Assembly (NCBI RefSeq): GCF_001038505.1
Contig: NZ_LDPY01000001.1
Coordinates: forward strand, 1,860,001-1,924,000
Direction: 5' to 3'
Source: Puniceibacterium sp. IMCC21224
GTDB taxonomy: Bacteria; Pseudomonadota; Alphaproteobacteria; Rhodobacterales; Rhodobacteraceae
Length of the DNA stretch: 64,000 nt
A program made the translations under genes and the position numbers. A model generated the notes under the pieces. It was not told where the DNA came from. It searched no databases and saw nothing but the letters and a program-made list of their open reading frames with translations. Shown piece by piece: positions 9,678 to 20,103 of the stretch. Each line of letters begins with the position of its first letter. Within the stretch, counting starts at the first letter, position 1.

Positions 9678-12227
9678 CTACCTCATCTTGTCGCGCAGGG
9701 CGAGTTGTGCGACAGCGAGTCGCGCCACCGGAACCCGGAATGGTGAACAACTGACATAGTCGAAACCGGCATTTCGGCAGAATCGGATCGATTCGGGGTT
9801 GCCACCATGCTCGCCGCAGATCGACACCGTGATATCGGGTGAGGCTCTGCGCGCGCGCTCAACTGCGATGCGCAGCAACTCTCCGACACCGTCGACATCC
9901 AGCAGGTGAAATGGATCCTCGGGAAAGACCCCTTGCTGCACGTAGTCGGACATAAAGCGCCCGGCATCATCACGGGACAGGCCATAGGTCATTTGCGTCA
10001 GATCATTGGTGCCGAAGCTCAGAAAATGCGCGTGTTGCGCGATTTCATCGGCCCGCAGGCAGGCGCGGGGGGTCTCGACCATCACGCCCAGCCGATAGGT
10101 AAAGTTGACGCCGCGTTCAGCCCGCACAGCGGCGGCCACTGCGTCGACACGGGCACGCACGATTTCGACCTCGCGCTGGGTCGACACCAACGGAATCATC
10201 ACCTCGGGAACCACTGGGTCGCCATTGCGGCTGGCATCTATAGTCGCCTCAAAGATCGCGCGGGCCTGCATGTCGTAGATTTCCGGCACGGTGATGCCCA
10301 GACGCACACCACGCATCCCCAGCATGGGGTTGTATTCGCCCATCGCCTCGACCCGGCGGGTGACGTCCGAGACTGGCAAGGCCAGCGCCTCGGCCAGATC
10401 GCGCAGGCCGGCGCGGTCGGTTGGCAGAAATTCGTGCAGCGGCGGATCAAACAGGCGGATGCAGACCGGTTTGCCCTGCATGATGGTGAACAGCTCGGTA
10501 AAGTCGGCGCGCTGCATCGGCAGCAGTTGATCCAGTGCCGCGCGCCGATCCTCGGTCGCGTCGGCAAAGATCATCTCGCGCATCACGGTCAGCCGGTCAG
10601 CCTCAAAGAACATATGTTCGGTTCGGCACAGCCCAATCCCCTCGGCAGCAAAGTTATGCGCGGTCTGGGCGTCGGCAGGTGTATCGGCATTGGCGCGGAT
10701 GCCAATGTCGCGTTCGGCATCGGCCCAGGCCATCAGGGTCTGGAACGAATCGTCCAGCGTCGCCTCGACCATCTCCGGCGCACCTGACAGCACTTCGCCA
10801 TTGGTGCCGTCGACGGTGATCACATCGCCTTCGCGAAAGACGCGGCCATCTTCGGTAACAATCTGCTTGCGGCGCAGATGGAATTTCATCCGCGCTGCCC
10901 CGACGACGCAGGGCAGGCCCAACCCGCGACCGATCACCGCCGCGTGGCTGGTCATGCCGCCACGTTCGGTCAGTACCGCGCTGGCCGCATGCATCCCGCG
11001 AATATCCTCGGGCGACGTTTCGCGCCGCACCAGCACGCAGGCGTCGCCGCGCGCAGCACTCGACTGCGCCTCGGCGGCCGAGAACACGATTTTGCCAGTG
11101 GCGGCCCCCGGACTGGCGGGCATTCCGCGCCCGATCACATCGCGCGGTGCATCCTCGGACACTTGGCGGTGCAACAGTTCCGACAGCGCGCGCGGTTCAA
11201 CCCGCATCACCGCCTCTTGCGGCGTGATAATGCCATCCTCGACCAGACAGACTGCGATGCGCAGCGCGGCGCGGGCGGACCGGCGCACGCGTACGCCGTC
11301 CAGAATGTGGACATGCCCATTCTCGATGGTGAATTCGATCTGCATCTCGGCGCGCAGGCGACGACGCATCAGAGCGGCATGGATTTTCAGGTCTCGGAAC
11401 GCCTCGGGCGCCAATTCCTCAAGCGATGGGCCGCGCGGGTCGCGTTCCAGAAACAGCGAGGCGGCATCACCTTCGAGGGCGTCGCGGCCCTGACTCTGGC
11501 TCAGGTAGCGCCCAGTGATCTGCGGCAGCCCGGTATCGGAATCCACCAGTTGCAGCACACCCGATCCGCATTCGCCCGTGCCCAGCCCCAGCTTCATCGC
11601 CTGCACCACAAGGCCCAGACCGGCATCGACCGGCGCGCCCTTGGCCTGACGCAGCAGTCGTGCGGTCGTCCCCTCCCACGCGCGCGCCATAGATGTCAGC
11701 ACATCGGCCAGTTGCCGGCCCAGATCCTGTGGAAACGGTTCCTCGGCTTCTTCCTCGTAGGCGTCCAGCGCCTCAGTCAGTGACAATGCGCCGTTATCAG
11801 CGATGCCGTCGAACGTGTCGGGGTCAAGCCGCGCGACATGAATGGCATAGGCCTGAATGAACCGAAGATAGAGCGAGGTTGCGGCCTCATTCCCAAGGGT
11901 TTCGCATAATTCGGCGTGGCGCGCGGTGTTCATCCCGATGTTCAGCACAGCCCCGGGCCCGCCCCAATCGGGATCTTCGGACGAGGGGCGGATGCACAGC
12001 AGCGTGCCGGGATCAAAGTGGCTGAGGATTGCCGGGATATCTGGCAGGGTGCCGCGCGCGATTTGTAAAACGATATCGAACGACAGCGCCACGGTGCACG
12101 GCACCGGCAGATCGAGCCGCACGAGACGTTGCAGGCATTTCGCCCGCCCGCCATGTGTCGGCGTCGCCACCGGTGCCGATGGCGTGATCAGTGTGATATG
12201 GCGGTCTTCGATCTGGATATTCTGCAC
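9678..12227 (-). CDS. ppdK: Pyruvate, phosphate dikinase-like enzyme
   Basis: An 849-residue PEP-synthase/PPDK family protein. The swivelling phospho-histidine domain is clear (LTERGGMTSHAAVIGRGLG), and so is the C-terminal PEP-binding TIM barrel (GIGLCRTEHMFFE, GVMVETPRACLRADEIA, FSFGTNDLTQM-like LSFGTNDLTQMTYG, SICGEHGGNP). The N-terminal nucleotide-binding domain is recognisable (CIRPSSEDPDWGGPG, GSGVLQLVDSDTG) but diverged, with the usual KG-N glycine loop replaced by HGGRAKCLQRL. Whether it still interconverts pyruvate and PEP is therefore uncertain. The start is GTG 12227 with GAGG seven bases upstream. It follows glyS by 70 bases on the same strand. Confidence 0.85.
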   Translation of the reverse strand: MQNIQIEDRHITLITPSAPVATPTHGGRAKCLQRLVRLDLPVPCTVALSFDIVLQIARGTLPDIPAILSHFDPGTLLCIRPSSEDPDWGGPGAVLNIGMNTARHAELCETLGNEAATSLYLRFIQAYAIHVARLDPDTFDGIADNGALSLTEALDAYEEEAEEPFPQDLGRQLADVLTSMARAWEGTTARLLRQAKGAPVDAGLGLVVQAMKLGLGTGECGSGVLQLVDSDTGLPQITGRYLSQSQGRDALEGDAASLFLERDPRGPSLEELAPEAFRDLKIHAALMRRRLRAEMQIEFTIENGHVHILDGVRVRRSARAALRIAVCLVEDGIITPQEAVMRVEPRALSELLHRQVSEDAPRDVIGRGMPASPGAATGKIVFSAAEAQSSAARGDACVLVRRETSPEDIRGMHAASAVLTERGGMTSHAAVIGRGLGLPCVVGAARMKFHLRRKQIVTEDGRVFREGDVITVDGTNGEVLSGAPEMVEATLDDSFQTLMAWADAERDIGIRANADTPADAQTAHNFAAEGIGLCRTEHMFFEADRLTVMREMIFADATEDRRAALDQLLPMQRADFTELFTIMQGKPVCIRLFDPPLHEFLPTDRAGLRDLAEALALPVSDVTRRVEAMGEYNPMLGMRGVRLGITVPEIYDMQARAIFEATIDASRNGDPVVPEVMIPLVSTQREVEIVRARVDAVAAAVRAERGVNFTYRLGVMVETPRACLRADEIAQHAHFLSFGTNDLTQMTYGLSRDDAGRFMSDYVQQGVFPEDPFHLLDVDGVGELLRIAVERARRASPDITVSICGEHGGNPESIRFCRNAGFDYVSCSPFRVPVARLAVAQLALRDKMR

Positions 12228-12297
12228 TGCAGCACCTCTTTTCGCCTAGGCAGAATACGCCTGTTGCCCCGCGTGTAAAGCTGAGACAGGTCGCAGA

Positions 12298-14349
12298 TCA
12301 GCCGTCGAGCCGGGTCAGATCCGCGACCTGAAGGCAGATCGTGCGAATCCGGCTGAGCAGGTTAAGCCGGTTGCGCCGCAGCACGGGGCTGTCTGCATTG
12401 ACCTGCACATCGGTAAAGAATGCGTCAACGGCGGGACGCAGCGCGGCCATGGCCTGCATGGCTGTGGCAAAATCCTCGTCCACCATTGCGGGGGTGATTG
12501 TCTCCTCGGCACTGTCAAGCGCGGCAAAGAGCGCCTTTTCCGCGTCCTCCTCGGCATATTTCACATCCGCACCATAAGAGTATTCGACGCCATCCTTTTC
12601 CTCGGCCTGAGTGAGGATGTTGTTGGCGCGCTTGAACCCCTGCACAAGGTTGGTGCCATCCTCGGTATCGAGCACGGCCTGAAGTGCCCGGGCGCGGTTG
12701 ATCAGCAGGGTAAGGTCGTCATTGCCGGGCATTGCTAGGCAGGCGTCGATGACGTCATGGCGGATGCCGTCGTCTTTCAGGAAGACCTTGAGGCGGTCGT
12801 GGAAGAATGACAGCAGGTCGGTGGACCAAGAATTTTCGGCGAAAATTCTTGTCAACGGGAGCCGCAGCGAATTGGTCACGACCAGCCGGATCACCCCCAA
12901 CGCCGCGCGCCGCAGCGCATAGGGGTCTTTCGACCCTGTGGGTTTCTCATCAATCGCCCAAAAGCCAGTCAACGTGTCCAGCTTGTCGGCCAACGCCACA
13001 GCCACGGAAACGGGCGCAGTCGGCACGTCGTCGGACGGGCCGAGGGGCGAGTAATGCTCCTGACAGGCGGCAGCAACCTCCGGCGGAAGACCTGCGGCAT
13101 CGCTGTAATAGCGACCCATAAGGCCCTGCAATTCCGGGAATTCATAGACCATTTCCGATGATAGATCGGCCTTGGCCACACGCGCGGCCTGTTCCGCCAG
13201 ATCGGGGTCGGCACCCACGGCAGGCGCAATCTCGCGCGCGAGTGCCGCGATGCGTTCGATTCGGTCCTTTTGCGAGCCGAGCTTGTTGTGGAATGTCACA
13301 TCGGCCAGCTTGTCCGTCCAGACCGACAGGCCGGGGCCGCGCGCCACGCGCAGGTCGTTTTCCCAAAAGAACTTGGCGTCCGACAGCCGTGCTGCCAGCA
13401 CCTTCTGGTTGCCCGCAAGGATCGTTGCGCCATTGTCAGCCGTCTCGATATTAGCGACGGTGATGAACTTTTCGATCCGCCCGGTGGCGGGGTTCTTCAC
13501 GGAAAAGAATTTCTGATGCTCGCGCATGGAAGTTTGCAGCACCTCTGGCGGCAGCGCCAGAAAATCCGCGCCAATCTCGCCCATAAGGACTACCGGCCAT
13601 TCAACCAAGCCCGCAACTTCAGCCAGCAATCCACCGTCCGCGACAACCTCTAGCCCCGAGGCAAAGGCCTGGTTGGTGGCGTCGTGCCAGATCGCTTCGG
13701 ACCGTTCAGAGGCAGAGAGGATGACGCGAGCGCGCTTGAGCTTGGCTGCGTAATCTTCAAAACCTGTGACAGAAAACACGTCCGGCGCCAGGAAGCGGTG
13801 ACCGCGTGTGGTGTTGCCAGCGGTGATGCCATCAATTTCCAATGGCACGGTTTCTGACCCGGCCTCGGACGTCAGCACACAGAGGATCGAATGCAGCGGG
13901 CGCACCCAGCGCAAGGTGCCGTCGCCCCAGCGCATCGACTTGGGCCAGGGAAAATTGCGGATGACCTGTTCCAGCACTTCGGCGATGATCGCCGGGGCTG
14001 GGCGGCCTGGGCGTTCGATCACCGCATAGAACACGCGGCCCTTCTTTTCGTCGCGTTCGACCAGCTGGTCACGGGTCAGGCCCGCGCCGCGCAAGAAGCC
14101 TTCGATGGCTTTTTCCGGCGCGTCGGTGCGGGGGCCTTTGCGTACTTCGCGGACTATTGGGCTGGCGTCAAGCAGCCCCTCGATGGCCAGGGTCAGGCGA
14201 CGCGGCGTGCTAAAGGCGGCGGCCCCTGCATAGGTCAGCCCGGCCTCAACCAGCCCGTCGGTGACGCGGGATTTGAGATCGTCGGCAGCGCGCGTTTGCA
14301 TGCGGGCCGGGATCTCTTCGGAAAAAAGCTCGATCAGCAGGTCGGACAT
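12298..14349 (-). CDS. glyS: Glycyl-tRNA synthetase beta subunit
   Basis: Beta chain (683 residues) of the tetrameric bacterial glycyl-tRNA synthetase. The N-terminus MSDLLIELFSEEIPARMQ is diagnostic; further landmarks are LFYAVIERPG-like VFYAVIERPGRPAP, FPWPKSMRWG, SMREHQKFFSVK, and EFPELQGLMGRYY followed by the HD-type segment EHYSPLGPSDDVPT. It overlaps the DUF6446 gene by one base (TGATG), which suggests coupled translation with the upstream genes from glyQ. An in-frame palindromic repeat inside it encodes the residues TRIFAENSWS. Confidence 0.97.
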   Translation of the reverse strand: MSDLLIELFSEEIPARMQTRAADDLKSRVTDGLVEAGLTYAGAAAFSTPRRLTLAIEGLLDASPIVREVRKGPRTDAPEKAIEGFLRGAGLTRDQLVERDEKKGRVFYAVIERPGRPAPAIIAEVLEQVIRNFPWPKSMRWGDGTLRWVRPLHSILCVLTSEAGSETVPLEIDGITAGNTTRGHRFLAPDVFSVTGFEDYAAKLKRARVILSASERSEAIWHDATNQAFASGLEVVADGGLLAEVAGLVEWPVVLMGEIGADFLALPPEVLQTSMREHQKFFSVKNPATGRIEKFITVANIETADNGATILAGNQKVLAARLSDAKFFWENDLRVARGPGLSVWTDKLADVTFHNKLGSQKDRIERIAALAREIAPAVGADPDLAEQAARVAKADLSSEMVYEFPELQGLMGRYYSDAAGLPPEVAAACQEHYSPLGPSDDVPTAPVSVAVALADKLDTLTGFWAIDEKPTGSKDPYALRRAALGVIRLVVTNSLRLPLTRIFAENSWSTDLLSFFHDRLKVFLKDDGIRHDVIDACLAMPGNDDLTLLINRARALQAVLDTEDGTNLVQGFKRANNILTQAEEKDGVEYSYGADVKYAEEDAEKALFAALDSAEETITPAMVDEDFATAMQAMAALRPAVDAFFTDVQVNADSPVLRRNRLNLLSRIRTICLQVADLTRLDG
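12827..12851. repeat. Palindromic repeat inside glyS
   Basis: CAAGAATTTTC and GAAAATTCTTG form an 11-bp perfect stem around a 3-base loop (GGC). The element is 25 bases long and is read in frame in glyS. It closely resembles the two hairpins at 5377-5424. Confidence 0.7.
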
Positions 14350-14900
14350 CAGGTGTCTCCGTCTGTGTCGTGGGGCGGCGGCGGGCAGGTGTCGTCCAGC
14401 GGGCTGCCGTCATAGGCCTTGTCGCCGCAATCGTTGATTTCGTGCCAGATATAGCCACGGCCGTCCTGGGTCACGGCGATGACGCGGTCGATGCCATAAG
14501 TGATGTTGCGCTGGCTGGTGAACGCCATGGCGCGCCCGGCCTCAAGGTCTTCGCCGATTGCCTCGGCGTCGAAACAATCGAACCAACCGGGTGCGACGCG
14601 GGGCGCTGCGCCGACATATTCTTTGTAGGTGTCGCTCAGGGTCGACAGCCCCATCGGCGTGGTAAAGCAGGCGCGGTAGCGGATCGGAGAGCTATTGGCG
14701 TCAATGGCGCGGAAATCCTCATACAGGATGACCTCGGGTTCGCCCGATACCTTGGCGGTCAATTGCACATCGTCCGTGCCGGTGGCGATGACCGGTTCGT
14801 AAAAGGCATAGACCTGAAGATAATACATCGCCGCCCCGGCCACGATAGCTGTGACAAGGATCGAGAGGGCAAGGATCTTGCCAGTGATATTCTGTGCCAC
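14349..14900 (-). CDS. DUF6446 family membrane-anchored protein
   Basis: A 183-residue protein with one N-terminal membrane segment (about 9-28, ILALSILVTAIVAGAAMYYL) and a periplasmic remainder with four cysteines (RYRACFTTP, WFDCFDAEA, NDCGDKA, DDTCPPPP), likely two disulfides. I recognise it as the Rhodobacteraceae family found between glyQ and glyS, named DUF6446 as I recall. The start is GTG at 14900. Function is unknown; nothing links it mechanistically to tRNA charging except its place in the operon. Confidence 0.7.
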   Translation of the reverse strand: MAQNITGKILALSILVTAIVAGAAMYYLQVYAFYEPVIATGTDDVQLTAKVSGEPEVILYEDFRAIDANSSPIRYRACFTTPMGLSTLSDTYKEYVGAAPRVAPGWFDCFDAEAIGEDLEAGRAMAFTSQRNITYGIDRVIAVTQDGRGYIWHEINDCGDKAYDGSPLDDTCPPPPHDTDGDT

Positions 14901-14963
14901 GCGTTCAGGTCCTGTCTGGGGCAGGGCCGGAACGGCGCGCCGATGGGCGATAAGGCTGCTGCA

Positions 14964-15905
14964 TCAGGCCACATAGCCCCCGGCTTCGGTCTGCACGAAC
15001 GCATCGGCGCATGCCTTGGCCAGCGTGCGCACCCGGCCGATATAGGCCTGTCGTTCGGTGACCGATATCACGCCACGTGCGTCCAGCAGGTTAAAGAGGT
15101 GCGATGCCTTGATGCATTGGTCATAGGCCGGGTGGGCCATGATGATGCGCCTGCCGGTCTTAGGGTCTTCCGCCGGTTGATCAAGGATACGGGCGCATTC
15201 CGCCTCGGCGTCCTTGAAATGCTGAAGCAGGGTATCGGTGTCGGCCACGTCAAAATTCCAGCGGGAATATTCCTGCTCGGTCTGGCGAAAGATGTCACCG
15301 TAGGTCAGTGCAATCGGGGTTTGCGGATCGTTGAACGGCATGTCCATGACATGATCGACGCCCAGCACATACATCGCTAACCGTTCGAGGCCGTAAGTCA
15401 GCTCGCCCGCCACGGGGTGGCAGTCATGGCCGCCGACCTGTTGGAAATAGGTGAACTGCGACACTTCCATGCCGTCACACCAGACCTCCCAGCCCAGACC
15501 CCAGGCGCCCAAAGTTGGGCTTTCCCAGTCATCTTCGACAAAGCGCACATCGTGCAGCGCCATGTCGATGCCGATGGCCCGCAAGGAGCCAAGGTATAGA
15601 TCCTGCATGTCGGGCGGCGACGGTTTGATCAGCACTTGATATTGGTAATAGTGCTGCAACCGGTTGGGGTTTTCGCCATAGCGTCCGTCGGTGGGGCGGC
15701 GCGACGGCTGTGCATAGGCCGCAGCCCAAGGGCGCGTGCCCAGCGACCGCAACGTGGTGCCGGGGTGAAACGTGCCGGCGCCAACCTCCATATCATAGGG
15801 TTGCAGGATGGCGCAGCCCTTGGAGGCCCAATAGGATTGCAGCCGCAGAAGGATCTCCTGAAAGCTGCGCGGTTTGCCCGCATCTGTGCCGGTGGTCTGG
15901 TCCAT
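14964..15905 (-). CDS. glyQ: Glycyl-tRNA synthetase alpha subunit
   Basis: Catalytic alpha chain that forms glycyl-adenylate. Landmarks are [63 protein letters not shown] and [13 protein letters not shown]. Start ATG 15905 ([12 protein letters not shown]) gives 313 residues, the usual size; the frame is open 77 codons further up without similarity. It opens the operon glyQ-DUF6446-glyS and is divergent from the 16066 gene. Confidence 0.97.
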   Translation of the reverse strand: MDQTTGTDAGKPRSFQEILLRLQSYWASKGCAILQPYDMEVGAGTFHPGTTLRSLGTRPWAAAYAQPSRRPTDGRYGENPNRLQHYYQYQVLIKPSPPDMQDLYLGSLRAIGIDMALHDVRFVEDDWESPTLGAWGLGWEVWCDGMEVSQFTYFQQVGGHDCHPVAGELTYGLERLAMYVLGVDHVMDMPFNDPQTPIALTYGDIFRQTEQEYSRWNFDVADTDTLLQHFKDAEAECARILDQPAEDPKTGRRIIMAHPAYDQCIKASHLFNLLDARGVISVTERQAYIGRVRTLAKACADAFVQTEAGGYVA

Positions 15906-16065
15906 GCGATCTGCCCCAAGTAATGTCCGCGCCTGCTTAGGCTGATGGCGGACAAGGGTCAATTGCAGCGCTCGCCATATTTTGACGTGCATGCAGCGCG
16001 GCATTTGATACACACAGTCCGATACAACGTATAAAACGTGGAACGTACCGGGGGCATACACAGGT

Positions 16066-17799
16066 ATGATACGATTGATTTTGACGCTGCTGACCGCGGT
16101 TTTTCTGATGGTCCGGGGCGCGCAGGCACAGGACATGGCATATGTCCAGATCGAAGCACAACCATCGCTGACCAGCGCAGAAGACCGGGCGCGCGATTAC
16201 GCAAGTTACCTGCGCGATGTGAACGGGTTTGCGCTTGGGGCCGGGTGGTACGGTATCGCGCTCGGTCCCTACCTTCGCCCCGAGGCCGAGGCGCGCCTGC
16301 GTGAATTGCGCGCATTGGGCCAGATCCCGCGCGACAGCTTTATTGCCTTACCCGGCGATTTCCAGCGTCAGTTCTGGCCAGTCGGCGTCGCATTGCTGCG
16401 CGCGCCCGATCCGTCGGTGCCGTCGCAGGGCGTAACACCGGAACCCGCACCCGCCATCATCGCCGAACCGGCGCCCGTTGATGAAACCCCGCGCGAAGCC
16501 GCCGCCAGTGAGGCGCGTCTGCTGCGCAATGAACGTGAGGCGTTGCAGATTGCACTGCAATGGGGGGGCTTTTACGACTCCAGCATCGACGGTGCCTTTG
16601 GCCGTGGCACCCGCAATTCCATGGCGGCTTGGCAGACCGCAAACGGCTATGTCGTCACCGGGATTCTGACCACCAAACAACGCCAAGAGCTGCTGCGGCA
16701 ATACAATGCCGTGCTTGAGGGGATGAACCTGCAACAGGTGACCGAGGCCCGTGCCGGCATCCAGATCGACCTGCCGCTGGGGGTTGTCGCGTTCGAAAAA
16801 TATGAATCGCCGTTTGTGCATTTTGAATCCACCACCGACCTTGGTGCGCGGGTGCTGCTGATCAGTCAGCCCGGTGATCAGACCACACTGTTTGGTCTGT
16901 ACGAGATCATGCAGACGCTTGAAATTGTGCCACTTGAGGGCCCGCGCGAACGCCGCCGCGAGGGTTTTACCCTGACCGGCAGCAACAGCCGCATCGTGTC
17001 ACATACCGAGGCGCGGCTGCGTGATGGCGCAATCAAGGGGTTCACCCTGATTTGGCCCGTAGGGGATGAGGAGCGCCGCACACGCGTTCTGCGGGCGATG
17101 CAGGACAGCTTTACCACAAGCACGGTTGTGCTGGATCCCGGCAGCATGTCGGATGACACACCGTCCATTGATCTGCTGGCAGGCCTGCAGATCCGCAAGC
17201 CAAGGCTGACCGGATCGGGCTTTTATATCGACGCGGCCGGCACCGTGGTCACATCGGCGGAAACGGTCGCGTCCTGCGGGCGGATCACGCTGGATGACCG
17301 CTATGACGCCAGCGTCGTGGCGCGGGATGACGTTCTGGGCGTGGCGGTCCTGCGCCCCGATGCGGCGCTGGCACCGCAATCGTTGGCCGCGTTCAGGTCT
17401 GACCAGCCGCGTCTGCAATCCGAGATCGCGGTTTCGGGCTATTCCTTTGGCGGGGCGCTGACCGCGCCGACACTGACCTTTGGCACGCTGGAGGATCTGC
17501 GCGGGCTGGACGGGGATACCAGCCTTAAACGGCTCGCCATGGCGACGCTGCCGGGGGATGCAGGAGGGCCGGTGCTCGATTCCGGCGGTGCGGTTCTGGG
17601 TATGTTGCTGCCACGTCAGAATGGCGCGCGGCAACTGCCGGATGATGTAAGCTTCGCTGTCAAATCGGCGGATATCCAGAGTGTATTGGTCAAGGCTGGC
17701 TTGAGCGCGCGCGACACCAGTGGCGATGCGATCATGGCGCCTGAAGACCTGACGGCTGTGGCTGTCGGTATGACGGTGCTAGTCAGCTGCTGGGACTGA
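16066..17799 (+). CDS. Secreted peptidoglycan-binding protein with a trypsin-like domain lacking its active site
   Basis: A 577-residue protein. It has a signal peptide ending near VRGAQAQ, a SPOR-like segment at about 25-110 ([21 protein letters not shown]), and a PG_binding_1 domain at about 155-210 ([21 protein letters not shown]). A C-terminal trypsin-like/DegP-like domain spans about 375-555 ([19 protein letters not shown]). In active enzymes the serine sits in G-[ND]-S-G-G-P; here it is GDAGGP, and the position of the catalytic histidine (TSAETVASC) has no His. It is therefore probably a non-catalytic pseudo-protease bound to the cell wall. It is divergent from glyQ. Confidence 0.82.
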   Translation: MIRLILTLLTAVFLMVRGAQAQDMAYVQIEAQPSLTSAEDRARDYASYLRDVNGFALGAGWYGIALGPYLRPEAEARLRELRALGQIPRDSFIALPGDFQRQFWPVGVALLRAPDPSVPSQGVTPEPAPAIIAEPAPVDETPREAAASEARLLRNEREALQIALQWGGFYDSSIDGAFGRGTRNSMAAWQTANGYVVTGILTTKQRQELLRQYNAVLEGMNLQQVTEARAGIQIDLPLGVVAFEKYESPFVHFESTTDLGARVLLISQPGDQTTLFGLYEIMQTLEIVPLEGPRERRREGFTLTGSNSRIVSHTEARLRDGAIKGFTLIWPVGDEERRTRVLRAMQDSFTTSTVVLDPGSMSDDTPSIDLLAGLQIRKPRLTGSGFYIDAAGTVVTSAETVASCGRITLDDRYDASVVARDDVLGVAVLRPDAALAPQSLAAFRSDQPRLQSEIAVSGYSFGGALTAPTLTFGTLEDLRGLDGDTSLKRLAMATLPGDAGGPVLDSGGAVLGMLLPRQNGARQLPDDVSFAVKSADIQSVLVKAGLSARDTSGDAIMAPEDLTAVAVGMTVLVSCWD

Positions 17800-17883
17800 G
17801 CAGGGGTGCATGCGCGCCCGTCCCGCAAGGGGCGCTGAACTGCTTCTTTGACACCGGTGCCGCCTAAGAGGACCGGGACATAA

Positions 17884-17913
17884 AAAGGCCCCGGAGCATG
17901 CTCCGGGGTCTTT
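17884..17913. terminator. Intrinsic terminator of ilvC
   Basis: AAAGGCCCCGGAGCATGCTCCGGGGTCTTT is a near-perfect palindrome of the form AAAG-CCCCGGAGC/GCTCCGGGG-CTTT. It lies about 30 bases past the ilvC stop codon on the minus strand and about 85 bases past the end of the 16066 gene, so it can serve both. Confidence 0.85.
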
Positions 17914-17944
17914 GTCGTTCGCCTGTTCGTAGATGCGGCAGGGC

Positions 17945-19087
<1,143 letters not shown>

Positions 19088-19120
19088 TCATGCGCCCAGT
19101 CCTGAAGTATCGCAATTTTC

Positions 19121-19576
19121 ATGCTTGATGATACCGATCGCCGTATTCTGCGCCAGTTTCAGGCGACCCCCGACGCCCCGGCGCTGGAGCTTGCCGATCG
19201 CTGTGGTGTGACGGCGACCACGCTGGCGCGTCGGCTGGACAGGCTGCGCGAAACCGGCATCCTGCGCGGCACCCGCGGCGTGATCGACTGGAAGGTGCTG
19301 GGTTACGCGGTTGAGGTCAGCCTGCGCATCACACTGGACAAGACGCAGCCGCGGGCCTTTGACGATTTCGCCGAGGCTGCGCGCAAAGTGCCCGAGGTGA
19401 TCGAGATCCAGACTTTTCTGGGTCAGGTCGATGTGCGCCTTTCGGTGATCGCGCGTGACATGCCCCATTATCAGCAGCTTTACCGGCAGAATATCCTGAC
19501 CCTGCCGCATATCAGCGATGTTGAGGCGCTGATGCATGTGGCGCTGCTGAAATCTGACGAAAGCCTGCCGCTGTGA
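19121..19576 (+). CDS. Lrp/AsnC family transcriptional regulator
   Basis: A 151-residue regulator with an N-terminal winged helix (LDDTDRRILRQFQ, CGVTATTLARRLDRLRETGIL) and a C-terminal RAM ligand-binding domain (VEVSLRITLDK, FLGQVDVRLSVIARD). Such proteins bind amino acids and form octamers. Its stop overlaps the GTG start of a second Lrp gene by four bases, so the pair is coupled. The neighbouring aminotransferase and ilvC are candidate targets. Confidence 0.9.
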   Translation: MLDDTDRRILRQFQATPDAPALELADRCGVTATTLARRLDRLRETGILRGTRGVIDWKVLGYAVEVSLRITLDKTQPRAFDDFAEAARKVPEVIEIQTFLGQVDVRLSVIARDMPHYQQLYRQNILTLPHISDVEALMHVALLKSDESLPL

Positions 19577-20031
19577 TTGATCTGGACGACACCGACCGGG
19601 CGCTGATCCGTGCGCTGGCGCAGGATGCCACGCAAAGTGCGGGCGCATTGGGGCGTGCGCTGGGCCTGTCGCAACCTGCCGCGTGGCGCCGGATCAAACG
19701 GCTGCGCGACGCGGGGGTGTTCCGGGGGCAGCGATTGGATCTGAACCGCGAGGCGCTGGGTTTTGGCGTCACCGTTTTTCTGGGGGTCAAACTGGCCACC
19801 AAGGGGCGTGTTAGCCTGGATGATTTTGAACGCGCCGTCTGTGCCATCCCCGAGGTGCAGACAGTCGAGCATGTGCTCGGTATGTATGATTACCGTCTGC
19901 GGGTGGTGGCCCGCGACATTTCGGATTTTGAGCGGGTTCTGCGCCGACGCATCATGACATTGCCCGGTGTTGGAAATCTGGACGCCAATGTCATGCTGTC
20001 GGAGGAACGCTGCCCCGGGCCGCTGGGCTAG
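19573..20031 (+). CDS. Lrp/AsnC family transcriptional regulator, second copy
   Basis: A 152-residue paralogue of the preceding gene: DLDDTDRALIRALAQDA, an HTH (GLSQPAAWRRIKRLRDAGVF) and a RAM domain (VFLGVKLATKG, VLGMYDYRLRVVARD). It starts with GTG inside the overlap GTGA with the first copy. Two dissimilar, translationally coupled Lrp proteins may form mixed oligomers; this is inference. The aminotransferase follows 72 bases later with a strong AGGAGG-type site. Confidence 0.9.
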   Translation: MIDLDDTDRALIRALAQDATQSAGALGRALGLSQPAAWRRIKRLRDAGVFRGQRLDLNREALGFGVTVFLGVKLATKGRVSLDDFERAVCAIPEVQTVEHVLGMYDYRLRVVARDISDFERVLRRRIMTLPGVGNLDANVMLSEERCPGPLG

Positions 20032-20103
20032 GGCGCGGCAATTCAGACTTTGCCAAGCCCGCCCGCCTGAGGTAGCGATGGGCAAATTCTGAAGGAGGAT
20101 ACC

